From the NCBI RefSeq assembly GCF_900106065.1, contig NZ_LT629796.1, positions 2,888,001 through 2,952,000 on the forward strand: a DNA stretch of 64,000 nt. The letters are read 5' to 3'. The translations under genes and the position numbers were made by a program. This DNA is from Pseudomonas mandelii (GTDB lineage: Bacteria; Pseudomonadota; Gammaproteobacteria; Pseudomonadales; Pseudomonadaceae). The notes beneath the pieces were generated by a model. The model saw only the letters and a program-made list of their open reading frames with translations, did no database searches and was not told the DNA's origin. Shown here one piece after another: positions 45,716 through 53,999 of this stretch (the first letter of the stretch is position 1; the number at the start of each line of letters is the position of its first letter).

Positions 45716-45870
45716 GGGAGCGCTCCTTCAGGTGATGAGACAGTTGAGACCTATACATATAGTCCACCTCCAGTCGGAGATGTTCAGATAGTTAGGTGGC
45801 TATGTTACTCAAAATTACAGAGCGATTGGCCGCGAATCTTTGAGAAAGCTAATTGCAGCGTCGGTAATGA
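45716..45870 (-). promoter_or_regulatory. pqqA upstream region
   Basis: The 155 bp between pqqF and pqqA contain AT-rich TATATGTATAGG about 30–45 bp before the start, a plausible −10 region, so pqqA probably has its own promoter inside the cluster. Confidence 0.45.
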
Positions 45871-48297
45871 TCATTTTGCCGCTTGCCAAGGTGCTGTCGC
45901 GCAAGCGCTGCTGGCCAGACAGCGCCAGCCACCTTCGGCCTGATTCAGTCGCCGGGCTGCTTCTTTCAATGCGTTGCGGTCGATCAGCAGGATCGCTTCA
46001 GGCAATCGCTCCAGATAATCCGACGAGTGGCCCGCCAGTTTGCCCTGCCAGAGTAGTTCGGCCGCCTGAGCGTGGGGCAGTGCGGTGGCGTGGAATTGGT
46101 CGGCCAAGGCCTGGCGCTGGGCAATGAAGGTCGCATCATCGATGCCTTCAATCAGTTCGGGCATTTCGTTCAAGAAACGCTCTATGTGTTCCAGCAGATC
46201 CTGAGGGGCAACGCTCGGTGATTGAACGCCGAACAGCAGCCCGGTCTGCCCATGGAACTGACGCAGGCCGCTGAACACGGCATAACCCAATTGCAGTTCA
46301 ACCCGCAGGCGCTGATAGAACGGCGTCTGGCACAGGTGAGCGAGCAAACGCCAAGCGGCTTCGTCGGTGATGTCTTGCGTGGCCTGCGGGCAAAACAGCA
46401 ATAGCGCGTGTTCGCTGGAACCGGTGTCGAGCGTGCTCCACAGATGCAGCGCGTTTATCGAGGTGGGCGGCGACGGCTGATCGTCCGCAGCACCGGGCAC
46501 GCGGCTAAGTGCCAGGCCCATCGCTGCTTGCGTCTGCGCCGACAGGCCCATCGCCAGACCTTGCCAGCGTGCGCTCGCCCAGAGCTGCTGCACGTCATCA
46601 CTTTCAGCGGTGCGCTCAAGTGAATGCTCGGGAAGCATTTTCAGCAGCTGTCTGATCGGTATCAACGGCATGCTTGGCGGTTCTTCCTGTGGGAAACCGA
46701 CATCGGGTTTTGTCAGCTCTTTCAGCACATGTTCGAGGACGGTCGGCATGGGCTCCTGCAGGCCTGTCATCTTCAGCAGCCATTCATTGCCTGATGCACT
46801 GAAGGAAAAGTCGACCCCCGCCTGGCGGGCATCTTCACGCAAGGGTTGCAGGCGATTTTCCAGGTTCGATTGAACACGGGGATGAGGTTTGGCCTGCAGT
46901 CGCCAGCGCAGATAAATCGCGCCCTCATCCGTGTTATCCGGCAACGCCTGACTGAACTGCATCGGCGAGTTTTCGCGACGGCTGCGCGAGCGATCCTGGG
47001 CAAACGTCCGCAGGCCGCGGTGTTTGCTGGTCTGGCCGCGAATCAATCCGGCATTGGTCGCTGGTGCTTCTGTGCGTAAAAACGGGTTTGGCGTTGGCAA
47101 TTGCCATTCGCCGGAGAAGTTATCCACAGCGCCGATTTTTTTCAGGATGTCCTTGAGCGCTATGACGCCTTGTTCGGATAAACCGGCTTCAAGCTGCTCA
47201 CTGTCCAGTCGCGCCAGTTGCAGGGCACCGCTGACGTGTTGCTGACGGTCGAGCAGGGCGGCGTACTCTTGGCGCAACTCGGTCCAGTTCTGGTGAGAGG
47301 CAAAAAAGCCCAGCCAATCCACAAGCCGTTCGCGGATCGCGTTCCCCGGTTCAGTTGTGGTGAATTCAATGTGCAGCAAGGCTTGGCCGGCGAACTGATA
47401 CAGCGGCGCGGCTTTCAGGCTGTCCGCCAGTCCTTGCTCGCGCAATTCAGCCAGCAGACCGCCAGGTTTAGCGGCGTTCAGCCAATGGCACAGGAACGCT
47501 AATGCCTCGCGGGATGAGTCAGGCAACGCTTCGAACGCGAACAGTAGATCGAGCCGACGTTCGCCAGCCTGTTGATAACTATTGTCGGAAGAGTCCATAA
47601 GCGGTGCAGCTGCTTCTTGCGCAACCTTTTCCCCTACGGCGAGAAGATCGCCAAAGTGCTGAGCCATTGCCCTCAACTCATCGAGACTCTGCGGTCCGGC
47701 CAGGCTCAACGTCATCTGCCCGGTCCGATAAAACCGCTGATAGAAATCCCTCAACGCTTGCTGAAACTCCGGCTGCGGCACCGGCAGGCTGTAACGGTTG
47801 CCCGCATGAAACGCCCGTAGCGGGTGAGCCGTCGACAGCCCGTCAAACAGCGCGAACTGCTGTTGAGCCGTGGCATCCCGGGACCAGGCGACAAATTCGG
47901 CGTGCAGCACTTCCCGTTCCCGCCGCTGATCGTCCAGATTCATACGCGGATGAGCGAGCATGTCTGACAGACGCTCCAGCCCACCGCTAAACGCCTGAGG
48001 CGGCAGTTCGAAAAAGAAGTCGGTAGTGCGTTCGCTGGTGCGTGCGTTGACCTGGCCGCCATGACCTTGCACGTAGGCCATCAGCCCTTGCCCTGCGGGA
48101 AAGAGCTCCGTCCCCAGAAACAACAAATGCTCAAGAAAGTGCGCGAGGCCAGGCCATGCGAGCGGCACGTCATGACTGCCCGCGAAAACCCGCAACGCCG
48201 CGGCGCAGCGCTTCAAATCGGGAGCATGACGCAGCGTCACCCGCAAGCCGTTGGCCAGGGTTTCAGTGTGGGGGCGAGGGTGATTCAGCGCAGGCAT
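45871..48297 (-). CDS. pqqF: M16-family peptidase PqqF
   Basis: 808 residues from ATG 48297 (GGAAG upstream). Inverted zinc motif HFLEHLLFLG and downstream Glu in EREVLHAEF; second half is a degenerate M16 domain. It releases the cross-linked Glu-Tyr from PqqA. First gene of the pqqFABCDE-M order known in the P. fluorescens group. Confidence 0.94.
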   Translation of the reverse strand: MPALNHPRPHTETLANGLRVTLRHAPDLKRCAAALRVFAGSHDVPLAWPGLAHFLEHLLFLGTELFPAGQGLMAYVQGHGGQVNARTSERTTDFFFELPPQAFSGGLERLSDMLAHPRMNLDDQRREREVLHAEFVAWSRDATAQQQFALFDGLSTAHPLRAFHAGNRYSLPVPQPEFQQALRDFYQRFYRTGQMTLSLAGPQSLDELRAMAQHFGDLLAVGEKVAQEAAAPLMDSSDNSYQQAGERRLDLLFAFEALPDSSREALAFLCHWLNAAKPGGLLAELREQGLADSLKAAPLYQFAGQALLHIEFTTTEPGNAIRERLVDWLGFFASHQNWTELRQEYAALLDRQQHVSGALQLARLDSEQLEAGLSEQGVIALKDILKKIGAVDNFSGEWQLPTPNPFLRTEAPATNAGLIRGQTSKHRGLRTFAQDRSRSRRENSPMQFSQALPDNTDEGAIYLRWRLQAKPHPRVQSNLENRLQPLREDARQAGVDFSFSASGNEWLLKMTGLQEPMPTVLEHVLKELTKPDVGFPQEEPPSMPLIPIRQLLKMLPEHSLERTAESDDVQQLWASARWQGLAMGLSAQTQAAMGLALSRVPGAADDQPSPPTSINALHLWSTLDTGSSEHALLLFCPQATQDITDEAAWRLLAHLCQTPFYQRLRVELQLGYAVFSGLRQFHGQTGLLFGVQSPSVAPQDLLEHIERFLNEMPELIEGIDDATFIAQRQALADQFHATALPHAQAAELLWQGKLAGHSSDYLERLPEAILLIDRNALKEAARRLNQAEGGWRCLASSACATAPWQAAK

Positions 48298-48345
48298 GAG
48301 CACTTCCAGGACAGAGAAGCGCTAATGCTAGCGGATTACGATGGA

Positions 48346-49140
48346 TCAGCGCTTGTTAAGGTCGCCGTAAAGCTCAGGACGGCGATCGACCAAGTAGCGA
48401 TTGGCGGCACGGGATTCGACCATCAACTGACGATCCAGCTCACCGACAATCAGTGCTTCATCCAGGCCCGCCTGGGCGATGCGGCTGCCATCCGGTGCAG
48501 CGATGCTGCTCTGGCCGCAATAGTTGATCTCGCCTTCCTGCCCGCAATAGTTGGCATATGCCACATAACACTGGTTTTCGAAGGCGCGGGCGCGGACGGT
48601 GACATCGGCAACGAAGTCAAAGGGAACCATGTTCGCCGTCGGCACCAGGATCAACTCGGCACCGGCCAAGGCCAGGCGTCGGGCGTTTTCCGGGAACTCC
48701 AGGTCGTAGCAGATCAAAAACCCGAGCTTCCAGCCGTTGAGTTCCACCAAGGGAAAATCATCCTGCCCGGCGCTGAACATCGAGTGATCGAGGTCGCCGA
48801 ACAGGTGAGTCTTGCGGTAGTTGCACAGGCGCTCGCCGTTGGCGTCGATCAACTGCACGGCGTTGTAGATCTGCCCGTCCTCGGTGCGCTCGGGATAGCC
48901 ATACAAAATGGCAATCCCGGCGGTCTTGGCAATGCGCGCGATCTGCTGCGCCGATTCACCGTTGTGCACCTCCGCCAGCACGCTGACGGCATCGATGCCG
49001 ATGTTGTAGCCGGTCAGGAACATCTCCGGCAGCACCAGCAAGTCAGCGCCCTTGGCCTCCAGCGCCAGTTGATGCAGGCGTTGCAGATTGCCGGCGACAT
49101 CCAGGGGCTGCGGCGGACATTGGTAAAGGGCTACGCGCAT
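48346..49140 (-). CDS. davA: 5-aminopentanamidase DavA
   Basis: 264 residues, nitrilase superfamily with the Glu-Lys-Cys triad (LPEMFLTG, RKTHLFGD, FLICYDLEFPE). Hydrolyses 5-aminovaleramide to 5-aminovalerate. Identification rests on its place 12 bp after davB. Confidence 0.92.
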   Translation of the reverse strand: MRVALYQCPPQPLDVAGNLQRLHQLALEAKGADLLVLPEMFLTGYNIGIDAVSVLAEVHNGESAQQIARIAKTAGIAILYGYPERTEDGQIYNAVQLIDANGERLCNYRKTHLFGDLDHSMFSAGQDDFPLVELNGWKLGFLICYDLEFPENARRLALAGAELILVPTANMVPFDFVADVTVRARAFENQCYVAYANYCGQEGEINYCGQSSIAAPDGSRIAQAGLDEALIVGELDRQLMVESRAANRYLVDRRPELYGDLNKR

Positions 49141-49152
49141 TTGGAACTCCTT

Positions 49153-50835
49153 TTACTCGGGCAGGGCGATCGGACCGATCTCGTTGAACACATCACCTGG
49201 ACCCGGGTTCTCGGCGTGAGTTTCACCGCCGAAGTGTTTCATGATGCCCCAGACCGCGTTGAGCGAGGTCTGCACCGCGCCTTCCACCCACGCCGGCGTC
49301 CATGAAACGTCGTCGCCCGCGATGAAGATCCCGCGTTGCTCGGCCGGCATGTCGTCCTGCATGAAGTGCGCATACATCCGCTGGTTGTAGCGGTAGTGGC
49401 CGGGCAGGGCGCCTTTGAAAGCGCCGAGGAAGTGCGGGTCGGCTTCCCATGACACGGTGATCGGATCGCCGATGATTCGCGCGGCAATGTCGACTTTCGG
49501 GTAAATCTTTTTCAGTGCGTCCAACGCCAGCTTCACGCGTTTTTCCACCGGGTGCGGCAGCATTTTCAGTGCGTCGCTCATCCACGAGTACGACAGGCAA
49601 ATCACACCCGGCTTGTCGTCGCCGTTGTCGAAGAGGTAGGTGCCGCGGGTCAGGCGATCGGTGAGGGTCATGCTCATCAGGTCGCGGCCGGTTTCCGGAT
49701 CCTTGTCCTTCCAGAATGGCCGGTCGACCATCACAAAGGTTTTCGACGATTGCATGTAGCGGGTGCGGTCGAGGGCCATCCACATCTTTTGCGAGAACAG
49801 GGTTTCGTCGCATTCGATCTGGGTGGTCAGCAGCCAGCTCTGGCAGGTGGTCAGTACCGCCGCGTATTCGCGGGTGTCGCCGTTGTTATCGGTGACCGCA
49901 AAACGGCCGTCCGGGGCATGAGCGATTTTTTTAACCCCGGAGCGTGGCGCGCCTCTGTGCAGCGACTTGAGGCTGGTGCCTTCGGGCCAGTGCACGCAAC
50001 GTTCCGGCACATGACGCCAGATGCCTTGCGGCACTTGTTCGACGCCGCCGACGACCAGATGTTGGTGATCGTCGCAGTTGGTCATCACGACGCGGAAGAT
50101 TTCCAGCATCGAGTTCGGGAAGTCCGAGTCCCAGCCGCCGGTACCGAAACCGACTTGGCCGAACACTTCGCGGTGATGGAATGAGAGCTTGGCGAAGGCT
50201 TCGGAGGTAGCGACGAAGTCGTAGAAGGTTCGGTCATCCCACAGCGGAACCAGGGTGTTCCACAGCTCTTTGAGGCGTGGCACATCGCGGTCGCGGATCG
50301 CTTGCTGGATATCGGCGAACTGCGAGCCAGCCTCCAGTGCATCTGCCCAAGCGTCAGCCACTTCCTGGAATAGTGCAGGAAGATCTGCCAGTTTCTGTGC
50401 GTAATGGGTTTTGCCTTCCAGGTCGATCACGGTGCTGCCAGAGGCTGGCGTCAGCGGATTGGGAAAGGGTTTGGTCTCGAGACCGAGCTTGTCGACATAG
50501 TGGTAAAACGCCGTGGACGACACCGGAAAGCGCATGCCGCCCAGTTCGGCGACGATGCCATCGGTCCCGTTGAACGCTTGGGAACGCAGACGGCCACCCA
50601 TTTTCGAAGCTTCGTAGACGACGGGTTTGAGGCCCAGTTTCATCAGCTCATAAGCTGCCACCAGACCGGCGATACCTGCGCCAACAATCGCCACTTCGGC
50701 ACCATGATTGTGTGCCGGAATGCTGCCCAGGCCGGCCGGGTGTTCGATCCAGTCGTCAAAGCCGAAAGGAAAGTCCGGGCCGAAAATGGTGACTGGTTTT
50801 TTACCGTCTGCAGGATGGCGATTGTTCTTGTTCAT
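49153..50835 (-). CDS. davB: L-lysine 2-monooxygenase DavB
   Basis: 560 residues, flavin amine-oxidase family. FAD-binding VAIVGAGIAGLVAAYE (about 48–63), KMGGRLRSQAF and C-terminal GIFIAGDDVSWTPAWVEGAV. Oxidatively decarboxylates lysine to 5-aminovaleramide, the first step of the 5-aminovalerate route. Confidence 0.93.
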   Translation of the reverse strand: MNKNNRHPADGKKPVTIFGPDFPFGFDDWIEHPAGLGSIPAHNHGAEVAIVGAGIAGLVAAYELMKLGLKPVVYEASKMGGRLRSQAFNGTDGIVAELGGMRFPVSSTAFYHYVDKLGLETKPFPNPLTPASGSTVIDLEGKTHYAQKLADLPALFQEVADAWADALEAGSQFADIQQAIRDRDVPRLKELWNTLVPLWDDRTFYDFVATSEAFAKLSFHHREVFGQVGFGTGGWDSDFPNSMLEIFRVVMTNCDDHQHLVVGGVEQVPQGIWRHVPERCVHWPEGTSLKSLHRGAPRSGVKKIAHAPDGRFAVTDNNGDTREYAAVLTTCQSWLLTTQIECDETLFSQKMWMALDRTRYMQSSKTFVMVDRPFWKDKDPETGRDLMSMTLTDRLTRGTYLFDNGDDKPGVICLSYSWMSDALKMLPHPVEKRVKLALDALKKIYPKVDIAARIIGDPITVSWEADPHFLGAFKGALPGHYRYNQRMYAHFMQDDMPAEQRGIFIAGDDVSWTPAWVEGAVQTSLNAVWGIMKHFGGETHAENPGPGDVFNEIGPIALPE

Positions 50836-50994
50836 GACTGACCTTACTGGCGACCCGACGCGAAATGCGCATCTGAGTATAGGAAAAGATGGCAGCCATT
50901 CTAGAGAGCGTAGAACACGTTAATAAGACGCAATGTGTCGTCGTTCTGCTAATTTTTTAGTCACTATGACGACAAACTACTACACATTGACCAA

Positions 50995-51023
50995 TGTGGA
51001 AGCGAGCCTGCTCGCGATGAGGC
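50995..51023. repeat. Single REP unit
   Basis: One GAAGCGAGCCTGCTCGCGATGAGG copy (20-base core GCGAGCCTGCTCGCGATGAG) without an inverted partner, just after the Lrp-family gene's 3' end. Confidence 0.8.
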
Positions 51024-51040
51024 CCTCAAGACGCTGCAAA

Positions 51041-51502
51041 TCAAACCGGCTGCCCCCGATCAATCTTGCTGCTCAAGATGATCGAAGTCGTCGTCTTCTC
51101 CACCCCATCCACACTGCCAATCTGATCCAGCAACTGATCCAGCTGCTCCGGCGATTCCGTGCGAAGCCACGCCACGTAGTCAAACTCGCCACTCACCGCA
51201 CACAACTGCTGCACCTGGGCCATGGCACTGAGCCGGCGCAGCACTTCCTTGCCCGAGCGCGGTTGCACCGTGATCCCGACGTACGCCTGCAATCCACCGT
51301 CCACCACCCGTTGGCCCAAACGCACGCCGTAACCGGTGATGACTTTTGCCTTTTCCAGCCGTGCCAGACGAGAAGTCACCGTGGTCCGTGCGATTCCCAA
51401 CTGGCGAGCGAGCATGGCCACGCTTTCACGGGCGTTGATCTGCAAGGCCGAGATCAGTTGGCGGTCGATTTCGTCAAGAACGGGTGGGCGGGTGTCAGGC
51501 AA
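51041..51502 (-). CDS. Lrp/AsnC-family regulator of lysine catabolism
   Basis: 153 residues from TTG 51502, chosen because GGAGACGACC precedes it. Helix-turn-helix (SVAMLARQLGIARTTVTSRLARLE) and RAM effector domain (AYVGITVQPRSGKEVLRRL). It lies upstream of davBA on the same strand and is the probable lysine-responsive regulator. Confidence 0.88.
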   Translation of the reverse strand: MPDTRPPVLDEIDRQLISALQINARESVAMLARQLGIARTTVTSRLARLEKAKVITGYGVRLGQRVVDGGLQAYVGITVQPRSGKEVLRRLSAMAQVQQLCAVSGEFDYVAWLRTESPEQLDQLLDQIGSVDGVEKTTTSIILSSKIDRGQPV

Positions 51503-51658
51503 GGGTCGTCTCCAGCAACACAAATCAGTGGGCTGGCATGTTACAGCACGGCTGGCACGGCGGATGTCAGAGAACGTCAGACGCCGCGCGGAAGACAGGA
51601 TGGACACCAGCTGTCAGTCATAGTCGAATGAGAAATCGAGGGATGCGAGGTGATCAAA

Positions 51659-52336
51659 ATGACAAAGAACATGCCTCCCGCTGTCCGGGATCACGCAGTG
51701 CAGATTGCCAATCACGAAATGGGTCACTACGTCGTTGCCCGAGTCTTGGGGTTTGAAACGGGTGATGTGAGCCTGACAGTGACCATGGACTTGAGGCATC
51801 AAGCGGGTGCTTCCATTACCTTGGCGCGTTCAATTACGACGATTGAGGCAATGAAGGAGCATCTGCAAGCCCGAATGATGGTTCTCTTTGCGGGCGCCAT
51901 GGCGCAGTCATTGACTTCAAAGCGTTCGCCCGGCAAACGCGTCGATAAGCCGAAAGCGGCCGCCATCCTGAGGGGAGAACTTGGGGCAGAACAGGACTAC
52001 GCAAAAATAAGGGAATTACGGCACTTACTGCGCAACATCACCTATCCCGAGACGGATCCGGCTTCGTCTGAACGCGTAACGGCCGAGCTGAAAGAGATTA
52101 CGGATCGTCTGTGGTTACGGACTCAAACAGTCGTTGAGCAGTTGGCCGATACGATTATTGGGTTGGGCGAAGCGTTGGTAGATGGCATGGGTATCGTGGA
52201 GCAATGGGGGCGGTCGGCGGATACGTATGAGGGTGTTTTGACGAGGGAGGGGCTTGAGCGGATGGGGTTGGTGCGGGCGATTCCGGGGTTGCGCGTTGGG
52301 GCTGGCAACGATGGTGCCGATTCGCACAGGGAGTAA
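51659..52336 (+). CDS. Stand-alone FtsH-like M41 zinc peptidase domain protein
   Basis: 225 residues from ATG 51659 (GAGG upstream). Zinc motif HEMGH (His19, Glu20, His23) in IANHEMGHYVVARVLG, a LFAGAMAQSL helix like FtsH's GGRxAE, and a third-ligand candidate Asp113 in LGAEQDYAKIRELR. There is no AAA ATPase module or membrane helix, unlike FtsH (about 640 residues). It may act on flexible substrates or with an unlinked ATPase. Family assignment by motif; substrate unknown. Confidence 0.8.
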   Translation: MTKNMPPAVRDHAVQIANHEMGHYVVARVLGFETGDVSLTVTMDLRHQAGASITLARSITTIEAMKEHLQARMMVLFAGAMAQSLTSKRSPGKRVDKPKAAAILRGELGAEQDYAKIRELRHLLRNITYPETDPASSERVTAELKEITDRLWLRTQTVVEQLADTIIGLGEALVDGMGIVEQWGRSADTYEGVLTREGLERMGLVRAIPGLRVGAGNDGADSHRE

Positions 52337-52373
52337 CTTCCGGGCGCGCATTGCACGCTCGGTCACGACTGGA

Positions 52374-52398
52374 AGCCCCGAATAATCGGGGCGTCTTT
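52374..52398 (+). terminator. Terminator after the M41-like gene
   Basis: GCCCCGA, loop, TCGGGGCGTCTTT stem, also convergent with the DUF3077 gene's end. Confidence 0.8.
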
Positions 52399-52415
52399 CA
52401 GTGGGATAGTGCGCG

Positions 52416-52724
52416 CTACTCCTCTGATTCCGTCGCGGTCCGAGCCGGTCTCGGCGTTAGCACCTTCACCACATCATCAATCACCGCCTTACCCATCGCC
52501 GTCAGATAGTGCGCGGCCCAGGCGTGGCGGTCAGTGTCTCTTGCGTAGGCAGCGTCCTCGGCAAATGATTTTGCGAGGAACAGCAGATCGGAGGCTTGTG
52601 ACAATGCATCAACGATGGGGACACCGGCGCGGACGTTGAACAACGCCTGATCCGAGCAGTAGATGAGTGGGGTGAAACCGATGGTTTTCAGGTCTGAAAT
52701 TGCGGATGGATTTATTTTATTCAC
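52416..52724 (-). CDS. DUF3077-family protein
   Basis: 102 residues from GTG 52724. The core LFNVRAGVPIVDALSQASDLLFLAKSFAEDAA and HAWAAHYLTAMGKAVIDD is the DUF3077 pattern, an all-helical Pseudomonas-specific family of unknown function. The Shine-Dalgarno AGGAG (minus strand of 52732–52736) is seven bases from the start and lies in a stem of the structured leader upstream. Confidence 0.85.
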   Translation of the reverse strand: MNKINPSAISDLKTIGFTPLIYCSDQALFNVRAGVPIVDALSQASDLLFLAKSFAEDAAYARDTDRHAWAAHYLTAMGKAVIDDVVKVLTPRPARTATESEE

Positions 52725-52729
52725 GATAT

Positions 52730-52853
52730 AACTCCTAGGTTCGAGGAGCTGCCACTTTCGTTACCACACGAAAGGGTGGCAGCTGTACGCAGGGTGGTAA
52801 ACCGGGAACCAAGGAAACCGGCACGCCCGAAGGCGTCCCACGCACAGCTGCCA
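52730..52853 (-). promoter_or_regulatory. Structured RNA leader of the DUF3077 gene with alternative stems over the Shine-Dalgarno
   Basis: Read on the minus strand: arm 1 (52853–52841) can pair over 13 bp with arm 2 (52789–52777); arm 2 (52784–52769) can instead pair over 14 bp (2-nt bulge) with arm 3 (52760–52747); arm 3 (52750–52744, AGCTCCT) can instead pair with arm 4, AGGAGTT (52736–52730), the Shine-Dalgarno. A hairpin at 52836–52823 has a C(UUCG)G tetraloop only on this strand, and the one imperfect position in stem 1:2 is a G·U only on this strand. The loop at 52761–52767 is perfectly complementary to 52795–52801, allowing a pseudoknot. Confidence 0.6.
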
Positions 52854-53172
52854 TATCGAGATCACAGGCATAAAAAACTGCCTATCTTCGTGATGAGTGC
52901 ACTGTTGCGCTGGTTCACCGGGTTACCACACCCGATCGCTGCATTTGCAGCGACGTCCGGAGAGTATCCCGTCGAAGAGAACGCCAACAAGGCGGCAAAG
53001 TGCCCAAACGCACCCATTACGCAATTCTCGGAGTTTGCCTACAACCTTGGCAGACGTCATCCGATAACCTCACGTCAGCGCAAAATATAACCTAGACGGC
53101 AGACAGGAAAAAACGCATGTCCCGCCGCGGAGCAGCGCACAGGACGCGACCCGAGCCCCGACAGGATGACTG
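52854..53172. other. Remainder of the DUF3077 upstream region
   Basis: No firmly supported gene. It contains a perfect 6-bp hairpin CGCTGC/GCAGCG (52937–52952), a second copy of the loop motif GTTACCACAC (52922–52931) and AGGCA/TGCCT flanking an A-tract (52866–52883). A 104-codon frame runs on the plus strand (52776–53090) but overlaps the structured leader. Confidence 0.5.
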
Positions 53173-53367
53173 ATGCTACAAAATGACCGCAAAAATCTGG
53201 AGCTCGATAAGCTTCAAGTCGAAATCCGGAGATTCATTGCTGAAACCCGCAAGTTTATGGCGGTAGAAAGCAAGCTTAGGCAGGAGGCTTTTTGGTATCC
53301 GTTCGCAGTAGGCGCCGGTCTAGTGACCGCCGTTGTCGCCGCCGTCGGATTGTGGTTCAAGCTTTAA
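53173..53367 (+). CDS. Small helix-plus-membrane-anchor protein
   Basis: 64 residues, AGGATGACTG before the ATG. A charged amphipathic helix (DRKNLELDKLQVEIRRFIAE, about 5–24) is followed by one C-terminal membrane helix (PFAVGAGLVTAVVAAVGLWF). Not recognised; layout is that of a tail-anchored small protein. Confidence 0.65.
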   Translation: MLQNDRKNLELDKLQVEIRRFIAETRKFMAVESKLRQEAFWYPFAVGAGLVTAVVAAVGLWFKL

Positions 53368-53492
53368 AATCGCTAACACACGGAAGCGACCAATGATCTG
53401 AGGTGCTTGAGTTTTACCGCTTGGCAGCCCACCTTATCTAACAAGGGTTAGCGCATTAGGCGTGACTCGTGATCCCTGCAGGAAGACGCAGT

Positions 53493-53678
53493 ATGTCCAC
53501 ACCTCCTACGATTCAAGCCAGCATTGAACAGTTACACCGTGACGTGGCCGCCTTGGCCGAAGACATGCGTAGCCCATCCCCCATCGCGACCCGAGCAATC
53601 CTACTGCCGTTTGGACTCGGTGCCGCGCTGGCGCTCGTGACTATTGTTGCTGTTGCCTTGGTGGTTCGGCTGGTCTGA
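53493..53678 (+). CDS. Second small helix-plus-membrane-anchor protein
   Basis: 61 residues, GGAAG before ATG 53493. Soluble helix (IQASIEQLHRDVAALAEDM) and a C-terminal membrane helix (PFGLGAALALVTIVAVALVV). Same plan as the gene 126 bp upstream, including a Pro-Phe-x-x-G start of the membrane segment, so the two may be paralogues. Function unknown. Confidence 0.65.
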   Translation: MSTPPTIQASIEQLHRDVAALAEDMRSPSPIATRAILLPFGLGAALALVTIVAVALVVRLV

Positions 53679-53702
53679 TCTCTTAGGCCAAACGTTAGTC
53701 GC

Positions 53703-53781
53703 AGAAAAAAAGCCGCGCATTTGCGCGGCTTTCGTGTTTGGTGGGTCCACACGGAGGAATCGTGGACCAAAGGATTATGAG
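53703..53781. repeat. Decayed copy of the tRNA 3' half and its terminator
   Basis: Matches 53964–54044: the AAGCCGCGC/GCGCGGCTT terminator stem, the CCA end, acceptor and T-stem region, and up to ATTATGAG of the anticodon arm. The T-loop is damaged, so it is not a tRNA. It looks like an attachment-site duplication or a local tandem duplication. Confidence 0.75.
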
Positions 53782-53963
53782 CAGGGCTATATTGCTAGGG
53801 CAGAAACGAAAAAAGACGCCATAGGCGTCTTCTTCGATTTGGTAAAGCAGATCCGGACACCACTTGCGAACCGCGTTGCGCAGTTACGGCTTTCGCCGCT
53901 GGGAAGCGCTCAATCTCATCCGGTCAGTCGCTTCGATAGCACTATTGACGTGATTCGTTAAAT
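53782..53963. other. Segment between the tRNA repeat copies
   Basis: 182 bp with no supported gene. It holds AAGACGCC/GGCGTCTT (53815–53832) followed on the minus strand by a T-run, so it may be a terminator of a lost gene. Confidence 0.5.
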
Positions 53964-53966
53964 CAA

Positions 53967-53996
53967 AAGAAAGCCGCGCATCAGCGCGGCTTTCTT
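53967..53996 (-). terminator. Terminator of the CAU tRNA
   Basis: AAGCCGCGC, loop, GCGCGGCTT; on the minus strand it is followed by TTCTTTTG. Directly downstream of the tRNA 3' end. Confidence 0.8.
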
Positions 53997-53999
53997 GTT

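Noticed and set aside
954..51023. Regularly recurring palindromic repeats as a CRISPR array
   Set aside because: They are dispersed inverted REP units between genes, not a clustered direct-repeat array, and no cas genes are present.
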